Assembly (NCBI GenBank): GCA_014706295.1
Contig: JACSVZ010000001.1
Coordinates: 84,628,237 to 84,692,236, forward strand
Reading direction: 5' to 3'
Origin: Lycocorax pyrrhopterus obiensis
Lineage: Eukaryota; Chordata; Aves; Passeriformes; Paradisaeidae
Length of the DNA stretch: 64,000 bases
How positions within the stretch are numbered: position 1 is the first letter of the stretch; the number at the start of each line of letters is the position of its first letter. This document shows, piece after piece, positions 1 through 12,035 of the stretch. The position numbers and the translations under genes are program-made. Under the pieces are notes generated by a model that had not been told where the DNA came from, ran no database searches, and worked only from the letters and a program-made list of their open reading frames with translations.

Positions 1-906
1 ACTCCCTGAGTCTTTCTTCCTATGGATTGATGGATGGAGAATAAAGATGAGGCAAGTACACACTTACTGCCTGAGTTTCACTTCTGCCACAAGATCTAGT
101 GACACCAAGTCCCTTAATTTACATGTGAAATGTTTCTTTCTAAAATCATTTAAACAGACTCTATGACAAACTGAAGCTTTAGCAGCATGTGCCAAAGAGT
201 AAACAAAGGAACACCAAAAATCTGCTGTCAAGAATATAAATGGATATATGAGCAATGTTAGGTTATGTGATCATCTACACAAACACAAAGGAGCACTTGA
301 AACAGTGGTAAGAGGGAAAACCCTTGAGTTTGCATCTGAGAAGACTTGTTAGATGGTCAGACCAGGAAGATTGGCAAGAACTGCCATGGAGATACAGCAG
401 GGGGAGATCACAGTTCAGTAAGTACAAGTCTCTCCCTCTTCCATCAGTACTATACTAGTTTTTGATGTAATGCTAAGGACAGCACCATAATTCTGTATAC
501 TATCAATGCTAAAAAAAATGAATAGCATTTTCTGAAAGGTTAGGTATTTTAATCTCAGTGTCCTCAGTAATATTAATTTAAAATTTAAATTTCATCAGTT
601 GATTTTCCTGACAGTTTCACTTATTTTTACTTCTTGTTATGAATTATATGCGCTGTTAAAATAGTTGATTGATTCTTCCTCAGATATCTGTCAGATGCTT
701 TTCAGTGCCTGGAAAAGTTTTCTATATATATTTATGTCTCTCTAAGTTCTTGTGCTGATGACATCACCTGTTAGCATGCAGTAACTCAGAGAGACAGCAG
801 TAGATTTCAATCATATTATTGTGTGCTAGGAGGTAACCAGGCAAAAAAAAGATGTGATTTAAATTACACAAGTATTAAAATTGTTCACTTGAATGAAAAT
901 GACATC
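1..906. other. AT-rich unique sequence, nothing recognised
   Basis: I see no repeat family, splice-flanked frame or RNA gene here. Open frames are short and protein-unlike. The sequence ends where the first CR1 begins. Confidence 0.5.
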
Positions 907-1035
907 AAAAGTTAATCATAGAATGGTTTGGATCAGAAAGGACCTTAAAGACCAGCTAGTTCCAACTCCTCTGCCATGGGCAGAATCATATGCCACCAGA
1001 CGAGGTTACTCAAAGCCCTGCCCAAGCTGGCCTTG

Positions 1036-1040
1036 AACAC
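1036..1040. repeat. Left target-site duplication of the solo LTR
   Basis: The 5-mer aacac directly precedes the LTR's first TG and is repeated at 1681-1685 directly after its last CA. In the uninterrupted CR1 consensus this 5-mer occurs once. Confidence 0.85.
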
Positions 1041-1680
1041 TGCCTTGAGGTGACTTTAGGATGTGTATCCCCTATTGCCGCTCTATGCCCAGACATGATT
1101 CCCGTGCCTTTCCATGCCTTCAAAACTGGGTGTGAAAGAAGAAAAAAAAGTCAGACGAACTTTTCAAAGGAGTTTGTGCTCCAAGGTCACTACTGTCTGA
1201 TCTATGTGCTTCTGAGGCAGCAAGAGCGGAGGAAGCACCCTTTGCTGCTTTTCAGCCAGCTTTCGGCTCTGTTTTCTCCAGAGAGAGACAGAGAGTTATT
1301 TTTTTTTTTTTTCCCCTGGGACTTCGGCTTCTTCTTCTTCTCTTCTGGAACTGTTCAGAATACCAGAACTCACTGGGAGAGCTTTCCACTGAGGCCCGGG
1401 GGCCCAAGCCGACCCAGCTCCGAAGAGGAGAAAGACACACCCACAAAGGACTCTAAAATCTTCCCAGGTTTCTCTCCACAGCGAGAGGTTTTATTATTTA
1501 GCATTATTCTCTTCCCATTGTGCATTGTATCTGTCAAACAAATATTTTTTTTCTTTCACTTTCCTGCGAGGAGAAATTTTTTTTTCCTGAACCTGGTTGG
1601 GTAGGGGTGGCTGTGACTTGCCTTCTATTAGAGGATGTTCAAATTCAGACATTCCTCTGAATTTGTCTCAAACTGGGACA
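1041..1680 (-). mobile_element. Solo LTR of an endogenous retrovirus, 640 bp
   Basis: The segment starts TG and ends CA and is flanked by an identical 5-bp duplication, aacac (1036-1040 and 1681-1685). It sits exactly inside a CR1 whose halves join when it is removed. Read on the minus strand it begins TGTCCCAGTTTGAGACA, a start seen in avian ERVL/ERVK-type LTRs, so minus is the likely sense. On that strand an A/T box at 1489-1500 (TAAATAATAAAA) could be a TATA element or a polyadenylation hexamer. CpGs are well kept (around 1322, 1395-1420, 1480), which suggests a younger insertion than the surrounding CR1. No internal gag, pol or env sequence is present, so this is a recombination-derived solo LTR. 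The 5-bp duplication fits ERVL-like better than ERVK-like integration, but the class is inferred. Confidence 0.85.
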
Positions 1681-1685
1681 AACAC
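1681..1685. repeat. Right target-site duplication of the solo LTR
   Basis: Exact copy of the 5-mer at 1036-1040. It is followed at once by the continuation of the CR1 sequence (ttccaggg). Confidence 0.85.
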
Positions 1686-1722
1686 TTCCAGGGAAGGGGC
1701 ACCTACAAGTTCTCTGGGAAGA

Positions 1723-4700
1723 AAAAGCATAAGGTTCATCAAATACTTGCATATCTTTCTATGTTAATTCTTTTCTATTGTGTATTCATTGAAGAGACTG
1801 GCTAACAGGAGTCCTGAAAATTTAGGACAAAGAGTTTATCTATTTTATGGATACTAAAAAAGGAATGTGTGCAAAGAGAGGTGATTGAGCATAAACACTG
1901 AGTTCATGGCTCTCCAGTCTGTGCTTCCAACGAGAAGTCATTTCAGCAGAAAAACACAACACCCACCCCTTCCCCTGGCTGATGCCACCACCCACTCTGT
2001 GACTCGAGTCACACATTCCTCTGCACTGCCTGACTGCCACACTTACTAGGGGACGATCCAGTTTCTTCCTTCTTCTCATTAAGAAGAGGGCTTTTTTTCC
2101 CACTGATTCTCAAAAAATCAGTCCTTCAAGCTTCATGCAGATAATTTTGTGCTTTCTAGGCTGGTATCAAAAATGTGTTGCTTCATAGCACCAAACCTCA
2201 GAATTCATATGTGTGAAATATCTATAATAGAGTTTATGCATACAATCCTTACTGTTGCAGGATGTGAAAATAATACCAATAGCTCACAATATTTTTTACA
2301 AGCAATATTTGCTTCTGAAGCACTCAGTCCATTAAATCTGAAAACAGCAGAGACAGAAAGCTTGTTTAAGAAAAAGGGACAAATTAAGTTTTATGAACTA
2401 AGAAATGGTTTCAGTGGAGAGAAAAATACGGCAATAGGGCTGAGAATGAAGGACATTATAATATCTTTTCTAAGAAAAAAAAGGAAAGAAAAAAAACCTG
2501 TGAAAAATGCAGATCAGGAAAGGTGTGACATAAAAAGGAGGTGAATACTGAAAAGGCACTATACCATCTGGATAATGTTTGACATCAGCAAAAGCAAACA
2601 AGAATCTAACAGAATACATGTTCCCAGTTATAATGATACATAGTATAGATAGGTAGTATAATGAACACTTCTTTTGAGGTTGGATTCTTATTTCCTTGCT
2701 ATTCCCCAGTTTTTCAGTCACTTATAACATTCTATTTCCTTTTGGCAGCATCACATCCTTTCTCTCTGACTAATACAGCAAAGAAATTTCCTCTCACTAA
2801 TATCTCCTGAAAGTGTTTTACACCAGTGGAAGATCCTTCCAGAAACCACTGAAAAAAGATGTCACACCAGATGAGAAGAAATCTTGCCCAGTTCCACAAA
2901 TATTGTCAGGGTATCAGCCTTAACATTTTCATTTCTTCTGGCCCATTGAATAGTTACATATAAACTACACTAAAATCTCAGAGAGTTTGGGTTTATTAAT
3001 TACCTCAGCTGTTCCTCAGCATCTGACATAGCCATGTAAAAAAGTAGTCCCAGGTTTTTTGGCAGCAGTACAGAAAGGAGGATGCAGTGAAGCATCCTGA
3101 GGTGACCAAAGGCCTAGACACACAGAAGGCTGGATGGAGGTTTCCGTTAGAGTATTCTATGTTTATGAAAATTATCTGAAAAGTGTTAAAACCTTTTTCC
3201 CATGTCTTGGAATAGGGAAACACATGGAGTTTTGCATTTAATATTTAAATTGGTCTAGCCACTAGACTGAGAAGCTGTATCACTAGTTTAATCTTGAAAT
3301 TTCACTAAGGTGAATATTGTTTCTCTTTACCAGTTCACCCAATATGTTCAACAGTAGTAAATTAGAAATATTTTAATTGATTTATCCTTTGGGAAATTTC
3401 TGGTGCATGGTTTTTCTGAACTTTCTCACTGTGAACAGACAGCACTCACAAGTGATACACTCTGGGCAGCCTCCCAGGATTAAAAAGGAAAAGTCTGGGT
3501 GAGATTTTGCAGTTAAACAAAATCTCACTCAAAGACAGAATGACACTAACAGGGAGCAGAAGTTTCAAATTAGCTGCTCATAACACACTGCTGAGCTGCT
3601 TTGATATCTTCTCAATGTAGAGGCTAAGATGAATATTGCTCTTTGAACATTTTAATGCATATTAACACGTCTTCTGTGACAAATTTGGACACCATCTCCT
3701 CCTTCCCCCTTATAATATATGCAGAGGTGTCAAAGAATATATGAATATGTAAATATATGGATAAAAGAACACTCAGCGTGCTGGGCATCTATACAGATAT
3801 AACCAATGTAAAAATTGAGAGTTTATTTAGCTGACAACAAACTTGTAAATATCAGTATTTAGGCAGAATGATACCAATTGTCTGAGTGAGCAGAAAAGGG
3901 ATTAATAAGATTTTATCATAAGTTTTGGTCATAAGTCTGTCATAATCAATGTTTGTTGTTATTTTAATTATGGCATTTGAAATCATACAAATTCTGCAAT
4001 ACCCAAGTTCAATTACACGAGAAACAGCCTGCTCTCGAGCAAAATAAAGAGATGGGCAACCAACATACTTAATCTGGGAAGATATTTTCATCAAAACCTA
4101 AAGTGTAATTTATGAGGAAGATGAAAATCTCAAATATTATCCATGAGTGGAGCAGTGGAATAGATTAAATAGTGTGCATCTGGCTGAAAATGTAACATGC
4201 TTAACAAGGCATTAATTACAATTTCCAAGAGAAGTTCCATTTAGTTAAAATATTTAAGTGCATGGGATATGTGCATCTGATATGCATGCATTTCAAATTA
4301 TTAGAGCAATTTTCATTAGCAGACACTATATCAGAGTGCTAGAAAATGCTCACTCTGACTCCTTTTCTGTGTATCATTTGATGCCAGAATTATCATTCAT
4401 TTCTTTTAACCTCTTCGCTTTCACAATATCCTTTCACCCAGGTTCACTTGATCACCTTGCCACGGTGAAATACATATTTTCTTCACTGAGCTGAACATCA
4501 GCAGTGCAAAAATAACTCAAGAATCCTGCTGTATGGTCACTAGAGGAACGAGCTACATGAACGGACAAAGAAAAGCTGTGGAGAGTCAATCTGTCCTGGT
4601 CAGAGGTGTGGGAGGGGCGCTGGCTCTCTTAGTGCCAGTGCAAACCCATAACAAAGCTGTGCTGCTGTACATGGGATGGCTCTCATCTCTGGCTCTGGTA

Positions 4701-7700
4701 CACAGTTTCCTCCAGGAGACTGCTGGGAATAGGATATTTAATGTGCTACTGTTTTCTGAACACCCCTTTTTAAAACAGATAAAATACCCTTTCTAAAGAC
4801 TAAGAAGGCATGTTGTACAGAAATAGAGGTGTGGCAATCACTAAGGAAATACTGAAGTCAGTGCACTTCAACTCTCCACTGACTTTCTGGAACAATCAGT
4901 GTCAGCATGGTAATACAAGATGCAAACAAACGACAAGACTAGAATTAGCCATCAATTGGAAGGTCTTTATCTCTCCCTACATAGCATATATGAGAATCTT
5001 AAGATTTATGACAGCAGGGACTAATTTTAAGTGAACAGTTTACAGCTAAACTAGCAAAGCTGCAGTATTCAGCAGCACTCCACCGAACCTAGTGCACACT
5101 GTAAAATTTGTGCTTACTCAACAAAGCTATTTACACTTCCTTCACATCAAACACCCAAGGACCCAGAAAAATATTCCTTTTAATCTATGGGATACTCCTA
5201 CATCTAAAAAGACATTTGTCACCTGGTAAATCTAGATTTAAAGCCAAAGGTTCATAAAATTATATTGGATTAAAAATGAATTCCCTTTTAAGACTCTGAG
5301 ACACCACTTGTCCAAAGCCTTAAACTGTGCTTTTCATCATGATGAGTTGCAAGAGAATTGAAGCATCGCCTCTCTCTCTCAATATGACTACTACAAAGAC
5401 ATTTTCATAATAGGTAACCCCCTCTTAGCTTTGTCTCTTCACAATTCTCACTATGGTAAGAAAATCATCCAAAATTCCCTCCCTGAAAAAATAATCTAAG
5501 AAATACAAAACCACAAAGATGAACTAATAGAAAATTCATGGGTTTTTTATGAAGTTGACCCGTTTTTTCTCATGTTACTTCTGAGCCTCCTTCCTCTGAA
5601 GGACATGCTGTGTTATGCCATTAGATCTACTTAGCCTTGGCATGTTAGGAATATCCAGCACCGTGCATATTTATAGTACTCAGCCACCATAAACAGATGG
5701 TTTGTGCACACACAATATCATTTTGTGCTCAAGGATTCACAAAAAGTCTGGAAAGAGGAAGGGTTTCACTATGGTTAGAACTGTTGGTCAACAGCTACAT
5801 TTAGCTCATCATCTTTCAAGAAAGCAAACAACCATTTTCTCTTTCACCTGGAAGTGGAATCTGATCTTTGTTTAGCCTAAGGCAGGCAGTTCTAATAATC
5901 CATACAGTCACCTCTTTTCCCATCATTTCCATTGCCATCAAGCTCTTCATTTGATTTCAGATTCTCAGCTCTGTAAATGAAGTGCAGTAGAAAATTTCTG
6001 CAGTGTAAGCTTGTAATAAGGATATATTACAAGCTCAAGACAAATGCTTCAGGCATCAGATTAGATAATTTATAGTAGCTAGGTTTTATTAAGATCAAGA
6101 CTTTAGTCATCTAGTTTGTCAGTTGCACAAAATTGATTATTGGATAAAGTTCAGGTCACAGTTTTCAAAACATACTTTTCTTTTGGTTTGGTTTTCTAAC
6201 AGAGAGTTCATCAGTAAAAAGTCCTGAATTATTCTGCATTACTTCTCATTTCATCAGGTGACTGTCTCAAGTAAAGAGAGGAGAAGAGCGAACCCCAGAT
6301 TTACCCTCTCCTGTCAGAGGAATTAAGCTGAACTAAGCAACTCCTTTACCAGTATAAGGTTATATATTGATTTATCTTTTAAAACAGCCAGTCTCTACGC
6401 AAAGAAGACAAAGAGCCAGTCTAATTCAGGAGTGTCTCTGAACAATGCTCTGCAAGCCTGTGAGGATACATATTTCTCTCCACTCCTAAGAACTTTGGCC
6501 TAACTTGCACCTGGATAATCACAGCACTTGCATGAAAATCAAAAAAAAAAAAAAAGAAAGAAGCAGCCCATCAAATTATTCTGAGGGAATAATTTAGTTG
6601 TTTTTTGAATATATTATACAGCTATAAACACACATCGCTTATTTTTAATATGCAATATTCCAGCCTATTCAATAATTTCAAATGTAATAAATCCTGGTGT
6701 TATATATGTGACACCTTTTAACTTCCTACAAATGCCTGCAGGGCATTGTAATATGGAGCACTATGCCAAAGCTGTGTCTTACTTTAAATATTTGTTTCAC
6801 CAACCAAATGCTCCATGATAGAGCTTCATGCTATCTCTCCTAGAATTAACTTTGAAATGTTAAAATATCTTTATTTGTAGCAATTTAGAAAGTATTGCAA
6901 TAGCCTGTTTCCTTACATGGGTATAGCTTTTGCATTAAAACCAGACACATTGAAAAGAAAAAAAAATTGATGTCAATGACATGAGTTCTTATGCACCTTT
7001 AGAAATAGGAATTAGAGCAGTTTTGAGTTCTTTGTTCCACTGATACTAAAGAACCACAGACATGTGCTTGAATCATGAATTCTTTGGGTTATTTAACCAG
7101 AACATGAGATGCTTAGCTGTACTTATAGATAGGAAGCAATCTGTTTTAGAAGGTCTAAAAATTCATAGATCAACAGAAACAAAAATGTCCTGTGTATTCA
7201 CTTTTCAGAAAGTCCCTTTGCACGAACATGCTGAGCCCCCACTTACAAAGCCTAATTTTTAGCTTGAAAAATTAATCATTTGAAAAAAGTCAAATAATAT
7301 TAACAAATAATGAGTTACATTCTATTAAGATGTAAGAAGAACAAATTAAACAGCAGACACCACTCTAGGGCATAGAAACCTTCTATTTGCCTACTAACAT
7401 AAACATTAAGCCAGGATGAAAAGTATGTTTTGCTGCAGTTTATGGGGTCTCTTTCCATCATACCACCCAACTAATTCTTATAAATGAGATAGCACTGTGT
7501 TTTTATGCACAATAGCTTGATGTAACTATAAGTTTTATTTTTGCTGTCTTTTTAATATTAACTTGTTCTGATTTTGTGGATCTCAAGTACCACCACAGGT
7601 GCACAGATAGTGTAAGTTTTCGCATGCTGTTGCCATGTAAAAATCATGTGTCTTCAGATAACCTGATAGATAATATAAAAGTACAGACTATTTCTTGACT

Positions 7701-9120
7701 AGACAGTATAATCCTTGACATTTCAAATCTGCATCCTATGTGAATTTGCTGGTGTCATCTGCTTCAAGATAGAAAAAACCTCAGTCCACCTCTCCAGCTT
7801 TTCCCACGTTAACCAATAAAAGCTTCTCTCTGGATTTAGATGTGGTTCAATCTTAGTCTTACTGCAAATATTGCTGCGTCTCTATGAAACACAGTCAACA
7901 CATAAATGAGAAATCAAGAGGAAAGGAAATTCAACCAGTGGATATTATATATCCTTTACTCAGCAAACAGCAAATACTTTTTCCATAGGCAACTTATGAG
8001 CACATTTTCCTCCTTTCCCATAATTTTTTCACGTTGCTTAGACTCACTCTTCCATGGGTGGTACCTTTCTGTAGACTCTTTTCACATGTTTCTCTAATAT
8101 TTTCTATCAATCTCTTCTCCAATATACCCACTGACACTCTCTCATCCCAAGTTATCTTTCCCAACAGATACACAGACCTGGAAAGAAAAGTCATCATGCT
8201 GTTAGGAGGATAAACTAAGATGACAAGTTTCCCGCTTTGAGATCAATTACTCATTCAAAAGCTACCTCTTTCCCAGCAGCTAAAGAAGGCAAGTGCTGAC
8301 ATTCATAGAACAACTTTGGAATTTGCTCAGCAATCACCTAATTTAAACCGCTGAATTACTAGGAAGTAAGGCAGGAAACAGTAAACCCTCAAAACATTTA
8401 AAAAAATATCTTAGAGCTCATGAAGTCACCTGGTTGTTTGAAAAGTTGCAGGAAGGGGTTTATACTCTGTAAGCACAGGCAAAATTTCTACCGGCTGATA
8501 CCAGACTGCAACCGTCTCCAAATTACGCCAAAGACCAGCGAGTTGTATTTAACAACTTATTATGGATCTAGCTTTTTTCCCCATTACTGCTTGGAATGGC
8601 CTTTTGAAAGCCCTATTAATTCATCTATAGAAGATTTTAAAGCTAGTTATTGCCAGAAGTAAGAGAACCTAGAACAGGTTTAGTTCACATACTTCCAGGC
8701 TGGTGCACCAGCCCTTGGCCTAACGTGGGAACACAGCAGTGGAAGAACTCTTCTTTCCCCATAAGGTTTTGCTGCAGAGGTAAAAGCAGTGTTAAAAAAT
8801 ACTTTAGAATCATCAGGGAAGAAGGTTTATCCCCTTTGTCCCAAAGCATCTAGTACACTAAGGTCATGTGAAACTGTCCTTTGGCCACTTTCAGTATGTA
8901 CTTTTGGACCCCTTCTGTAAGTGAACACTGACTCTTTCCACATGTTAGAAGGGCTCACATATTTCCCAAAGAGAAGAATAAGACTGGGTCTTCTTAGTTC
9001 AGTTTCCCACCAAGTTCCCAGGAGTGGCACTTAAATGATGACAGCAAAACATCCTGCAAAGCTGCTCCTTTATGATCTTTCTTTAGAGTAGTAATTAATT
9101 TAAAAAGAGAAGTTATTATT
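1723..9120. other. Unique AT-rich sequence, no gene recognised
   Basis: About 7.4 kb without a recognisable repeat or gene. It has simple A runs (for example 6541-6555) and an A-rich purine stretch near 2472-2497. The longest open frame, 131 codons at 2149-2544 (+), has no domain, signal peptide or recognisable family and ends in a Lys/Arg-rich tail encoded by that A-rich stretch. The only compositional oddity is four CpGs within about 60 bp near 8490-8540, in an otherwise CpG-poor stretch. Confidence 0.5.
6541..6555. repeat. Poly-A run (15 A)
   Basis: Fifteen consecutive A residues followed by a short A/G stretch. No target duplication or retrocopied body was seen upstream, so it reads as a simple repeat, not an insertion tail. 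Confidence 0.7.
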
Positions 9121-9276
9121 ACACCATCCCTGGAAGTGTTCATGGCCAGGCTGGATGGTGCTCTCAGCACACTGGTCTTGTGGAAGGTGTCCCTGCCCAT
9201 GGCACGGGGATTGGAATTAGGTGATCTTTAAGGTCCCTTCCAAACCAAACCATTGTATGATTCTGTGATTCTATGA
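9121..9276 (+). mobile_element. CR1 LINE 3' end, about 155 bp
   Basis: The sequence follows the avian CR1 3' end in the plus sense: 'ccatccctggaagtgttc', 'ggccaggctgga', 'tggaaggtgtccctgccc', 'gatctttaaggtcccttcc'. It ends in the octamer tail 'gattctgtgattctatga'. It is strongly 5'-truncated and keeps no coding capacity. A 68-codon frame on the opposite strand (8994-9200) partly overlaps it and is not a gene. Confidence 0.92.
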
Positions 9277-10032
9277 AAAATTATCAGTAGATTGTGCTTT
9301 CTTATTATGTTAACATGTTTTTTTTTTTACCTATTCTGTCCTACTTCACCTATTTTCTCCTTTACTTAATTAAGAAACTATTTGGGAGAGGGTCTGTCTT
9401 TTCATTCTGTGCTCCAATGACACTGTCACCTTACGCATTAGTCCCCACTTTTCACAACAGATATAAAGATTGAAGGGAAAAAAAATCTCAGCAAGAAGGA
9501 GTTGATTTTGTACACTTTGTTAACTCTGGTTAGTGAAAAGTTCCTTAATGGCTTGAAAAATGGATTTTTAATTTTTCTTCTTTTACAAGTTTGGCTTTAA
9601 GATTTCACAAAAGGATGTGTTTACCTAATTCTAAATGCAGGTTATGTCAGAAAAGATACGTCACTCAAGTTTACTCCAATTCTTGTACTTCATTGCAAAC
9701 AGAATATCCGAAAGTTGCACCATCATTGACATCAGTGTGACATAAAAAGTTTGTAGTGTGATTATGACAACAGGGACTTGTCAAGGTCAGGGGAAGAGAA
9801 GGCAAAGCCAAAGTGAAATGTTCAAGTATTTCAAAGTTACCAGAAAAAGTAGCCTGGCGCTGTAGGATTCAAAATGAAACAGAGGAAAGGAAAAGCTGAA
9901 CTAAACATTAAGAGTGACCAAGGTCTGTCTAGGAAGCAGAGGGTGAGATTTTAAAGCGTGGAGCCTACAATGTTCAGTCTTTAGTATATAATTGCACTCT
10001 TCAAGATCAATCACTAATAAATGTCAATTAAA
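9277..10032. other. Unique sequence, nothing recognised
   Basis: AT-rich with T and A runs near 9310 and 9478. No repeat family or gene signal seen. Confidence 0.5.
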
Positions 10033-10145
10033 ATCACAGAATCACAGAGCTATAGAATTACAAGTTGAGTTGGAAGTGAGCTGGAAGTGTGTCCTATTGT
10101 CCAAATCATTCTCAAAGTAGAACTTCAAAGTTGAAGCAGGTGTCT
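10033..10145 (-). mobile_element. Diverged CR1 LINE 3' end
   Basis: The block begins 'aatcacagaatcacagag', the reverse complement of the CR1 octamer tail. It continues with a 'gagttggaagtg' segment and ends 'acttcaaagttgaagcagg', a pattern known from an older avian CR1 subfamily. Divergence is clearly higher than in the copies at 9.1, 16.5 and 19.9 kb. Boundaries are approximate. Confidence 0.7.
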
Positions 10146-11837
10146 TAGGGACCATATTATTTTAGAAATAATTTCAGGTCCTCATTATTTTAGAACCTTT
10201 TAAAAGGAACTTTGAAAATTTTGAATCCAGAAGTTCTGTGGCGTTTAAGCTGAATGACAATTTAAGCTAAGAAAATCACAATTCTTTTCACAGTGTTTCT
10301 AAGCAAAATGTAAGAATCTCGTTATTGGAAACTTAGTATTATGAGTTAAACTGCATATTGCTAAAGACTCAGAGGCTTTCAGACTTCACTAGAAGAGGCA
10401 GAAACCCTTGGATTATAGGGCAGAAATTAATTATGAGCTGTATTTTGCTTGCAACTGCAAGGTTTAAATATGTAACTAAGAAAAGGTTTATTTGTCAAAA
10501 AACCCCAAACTTTAATTTTCAAATTCCTATGGCCAAAGTGAGATATAACTCTTCTTAGATAAGTAGAATACACTGCAATTATGTATGTGTAAAGATCTAA
10601 GCCAATTCACTCAATGATAATTAAAATCTGCAATAGCACCGAGGGCTTAAGAATAAAACTGGGTCTATTAATAATAAAACTGGTCTGGTATGTAGTAAAG
10701 CATCTATGCATATTCTGTCTCTCAACAATATACTATCCCTTGTAGAAAACCAAATCATAGCAAAAGTATAATTTTATCAATTCTCTGGGTACTCTCTGTT
10801 GCAATTAGAACAAATTTTATTTTTATTTAGTAGCATTGGAATCAAGTGCATGGTTGCCTCATAACACGATGCTGAACATGGAAAGGTCTCTTAATTGTCT
10901 GGGCTTTATTAGATTCAAAATCTTGATGTCTGAAATTTCTACAGTCTTTAACTACAGATTAAACTAAACTCAGCCATTCTTCATTTGCAATTTAATCAGT
11001 AACAATGTGTTTTGTAAACAAGTGAAAAAGTGCTGCTTTTTTGTTATTGAGGGTTGAGTGCAAAAGACATTGTAGAAAAAATTCTCCCATGGTTAAACCT
11101 CACTCCCAGGTGACTTAATCAGTTTACTCTTAATTGTTTCTTTTTGTTCTCTAAAATTCTCCAAGTTATCTACTAATTCCTGTATATCTTTTCAGTACTT
11201 CACTGAATAAAGGATCTGAATAAAAATGTGCTTTTAACTGGATTCCAACACTGAGACAAAATCTTAACCAAATATTTTCTTCTTAGAGACATAGACACTT
11301 GATATTACTGAAAGCTCTACATTTCTATTGCACAAAGAAATTAAGGAGTATTGTTTTATATGAGTGTCCTTGAAGCACAACTCAACTATAAAGATATCAT
11401 TTTATCATGATCACTTCTACCCTGGGAAATACTTTTTCAAATAACAAACAAAAAAATATCCCCCTTGTAGCTGTAAACCTCCTATAAACAGTTTATATGA
11501 AAAATCAGGAGGCTTTGAGTTCACTACAGAATGAGCATGTATTTCTAATAACAGTGAACAGAGTGCTTACATAGCTCATATTTCACAATTTCCTTGTGCT
11601 TTTCTGAATGGGTGAAGGTTTACAGTATGAAGCAAAGAGAAAAATAATTTCAATCCCTTAACATGAGAATGAATACATGAAAAAATTAGGTAGGACAGTT
11701 GACTGAGGCAGCAGCCATCACTGTAAAGGTACTAGCAGTACATTTTAAGATACAGTATGCTTCTTTTTTCAGAAAGATTATACCGTGACAATCACTATCT
11801 TATATTAAGCTATAAGTTGAATTATGGCTAATGACAA
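10146..11837. other. Unique AT-rich sequence, nothing recognised
   Basis: No repeat, RNA gene or protein-like frame recognised. The longest open frame is about 66 codons (10358-10558, +) and resembles no known protein. Confidence 0.5.
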
Positions 11838-12035
11838 CACCACTTCCCTGGGCATCCTGTTCCAATGCTTTTCCACTCTTTCAGTGAAGAAATTTTTCCT
11901 AATATCCATCTGGACCTCCCCTAGGAACAACTTGAGGCCATTTTCCCTTGTCCTATCACTAATTGCCTGGACGAAGAGGCCAACCCCCACCCTGACACAA
12001 CCTCCTTTCTGGTAGTTTTAGACAGCAACTACACG
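11838..12035 (-). mobile_element. CR1 LINE internal fragment lacking its 3' tail
   Basis: On the plus strand this follows the reverse complement of CR1: 'tccctgggcatcctgttcc', 'tcagtgaagaaatttttcc', 'taatatccatctggacctcc', 'ttgaggccattttcccttg', 'aacctcctttctggtag'. The wording fits an older subfamily than the 19.9-kb copy. The final 130 bp or so of the element, including the octamer tail, should lie just left of 11838 but is not recognisable. CR1 normally inserts with an intact 3' end, so a later deletion or strong decay there is inferred. Confidence 0.85.

Larger units (their letters stand above)
907..1722 (-). mobile_element. CR1 LINE 3' fragment, interrupted by an LTR
   Basis: On the plus strand the block opens with the reverse complement of the avian CR1 3' end (atcatagaatggtttgg) and follows the consensus through the 'ccatgggcag' and 'ccttgaacac' segments to 1040. 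The match resumes at 1681 with 'aacacttccaggg' and runs through the 'ttctctggga' segment to about 1722. The two halves join in register once 1041-1680 is removed, leaving one copy of aacac. The copy is 5'-truncated, as is usual for CR1, so it has no reverse-transcriptase frame. It is older than the LTR inside it. Confidence 0.9.

Noticed and set aside
990..1604. 204-codon open frame, plus strand, the longest in the window
   Set aside because: It starts in the CR1 and runs through the solo LTR. Its Phe-rich stretches come from T runs in the LTR, so it is repeat-derived.
2149..2544. 131-codon open frame, plus strand
   Set aside because: AT-driven composition with a Lys/Arg tail encoded by an A-rich tract. 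No family is recognised.
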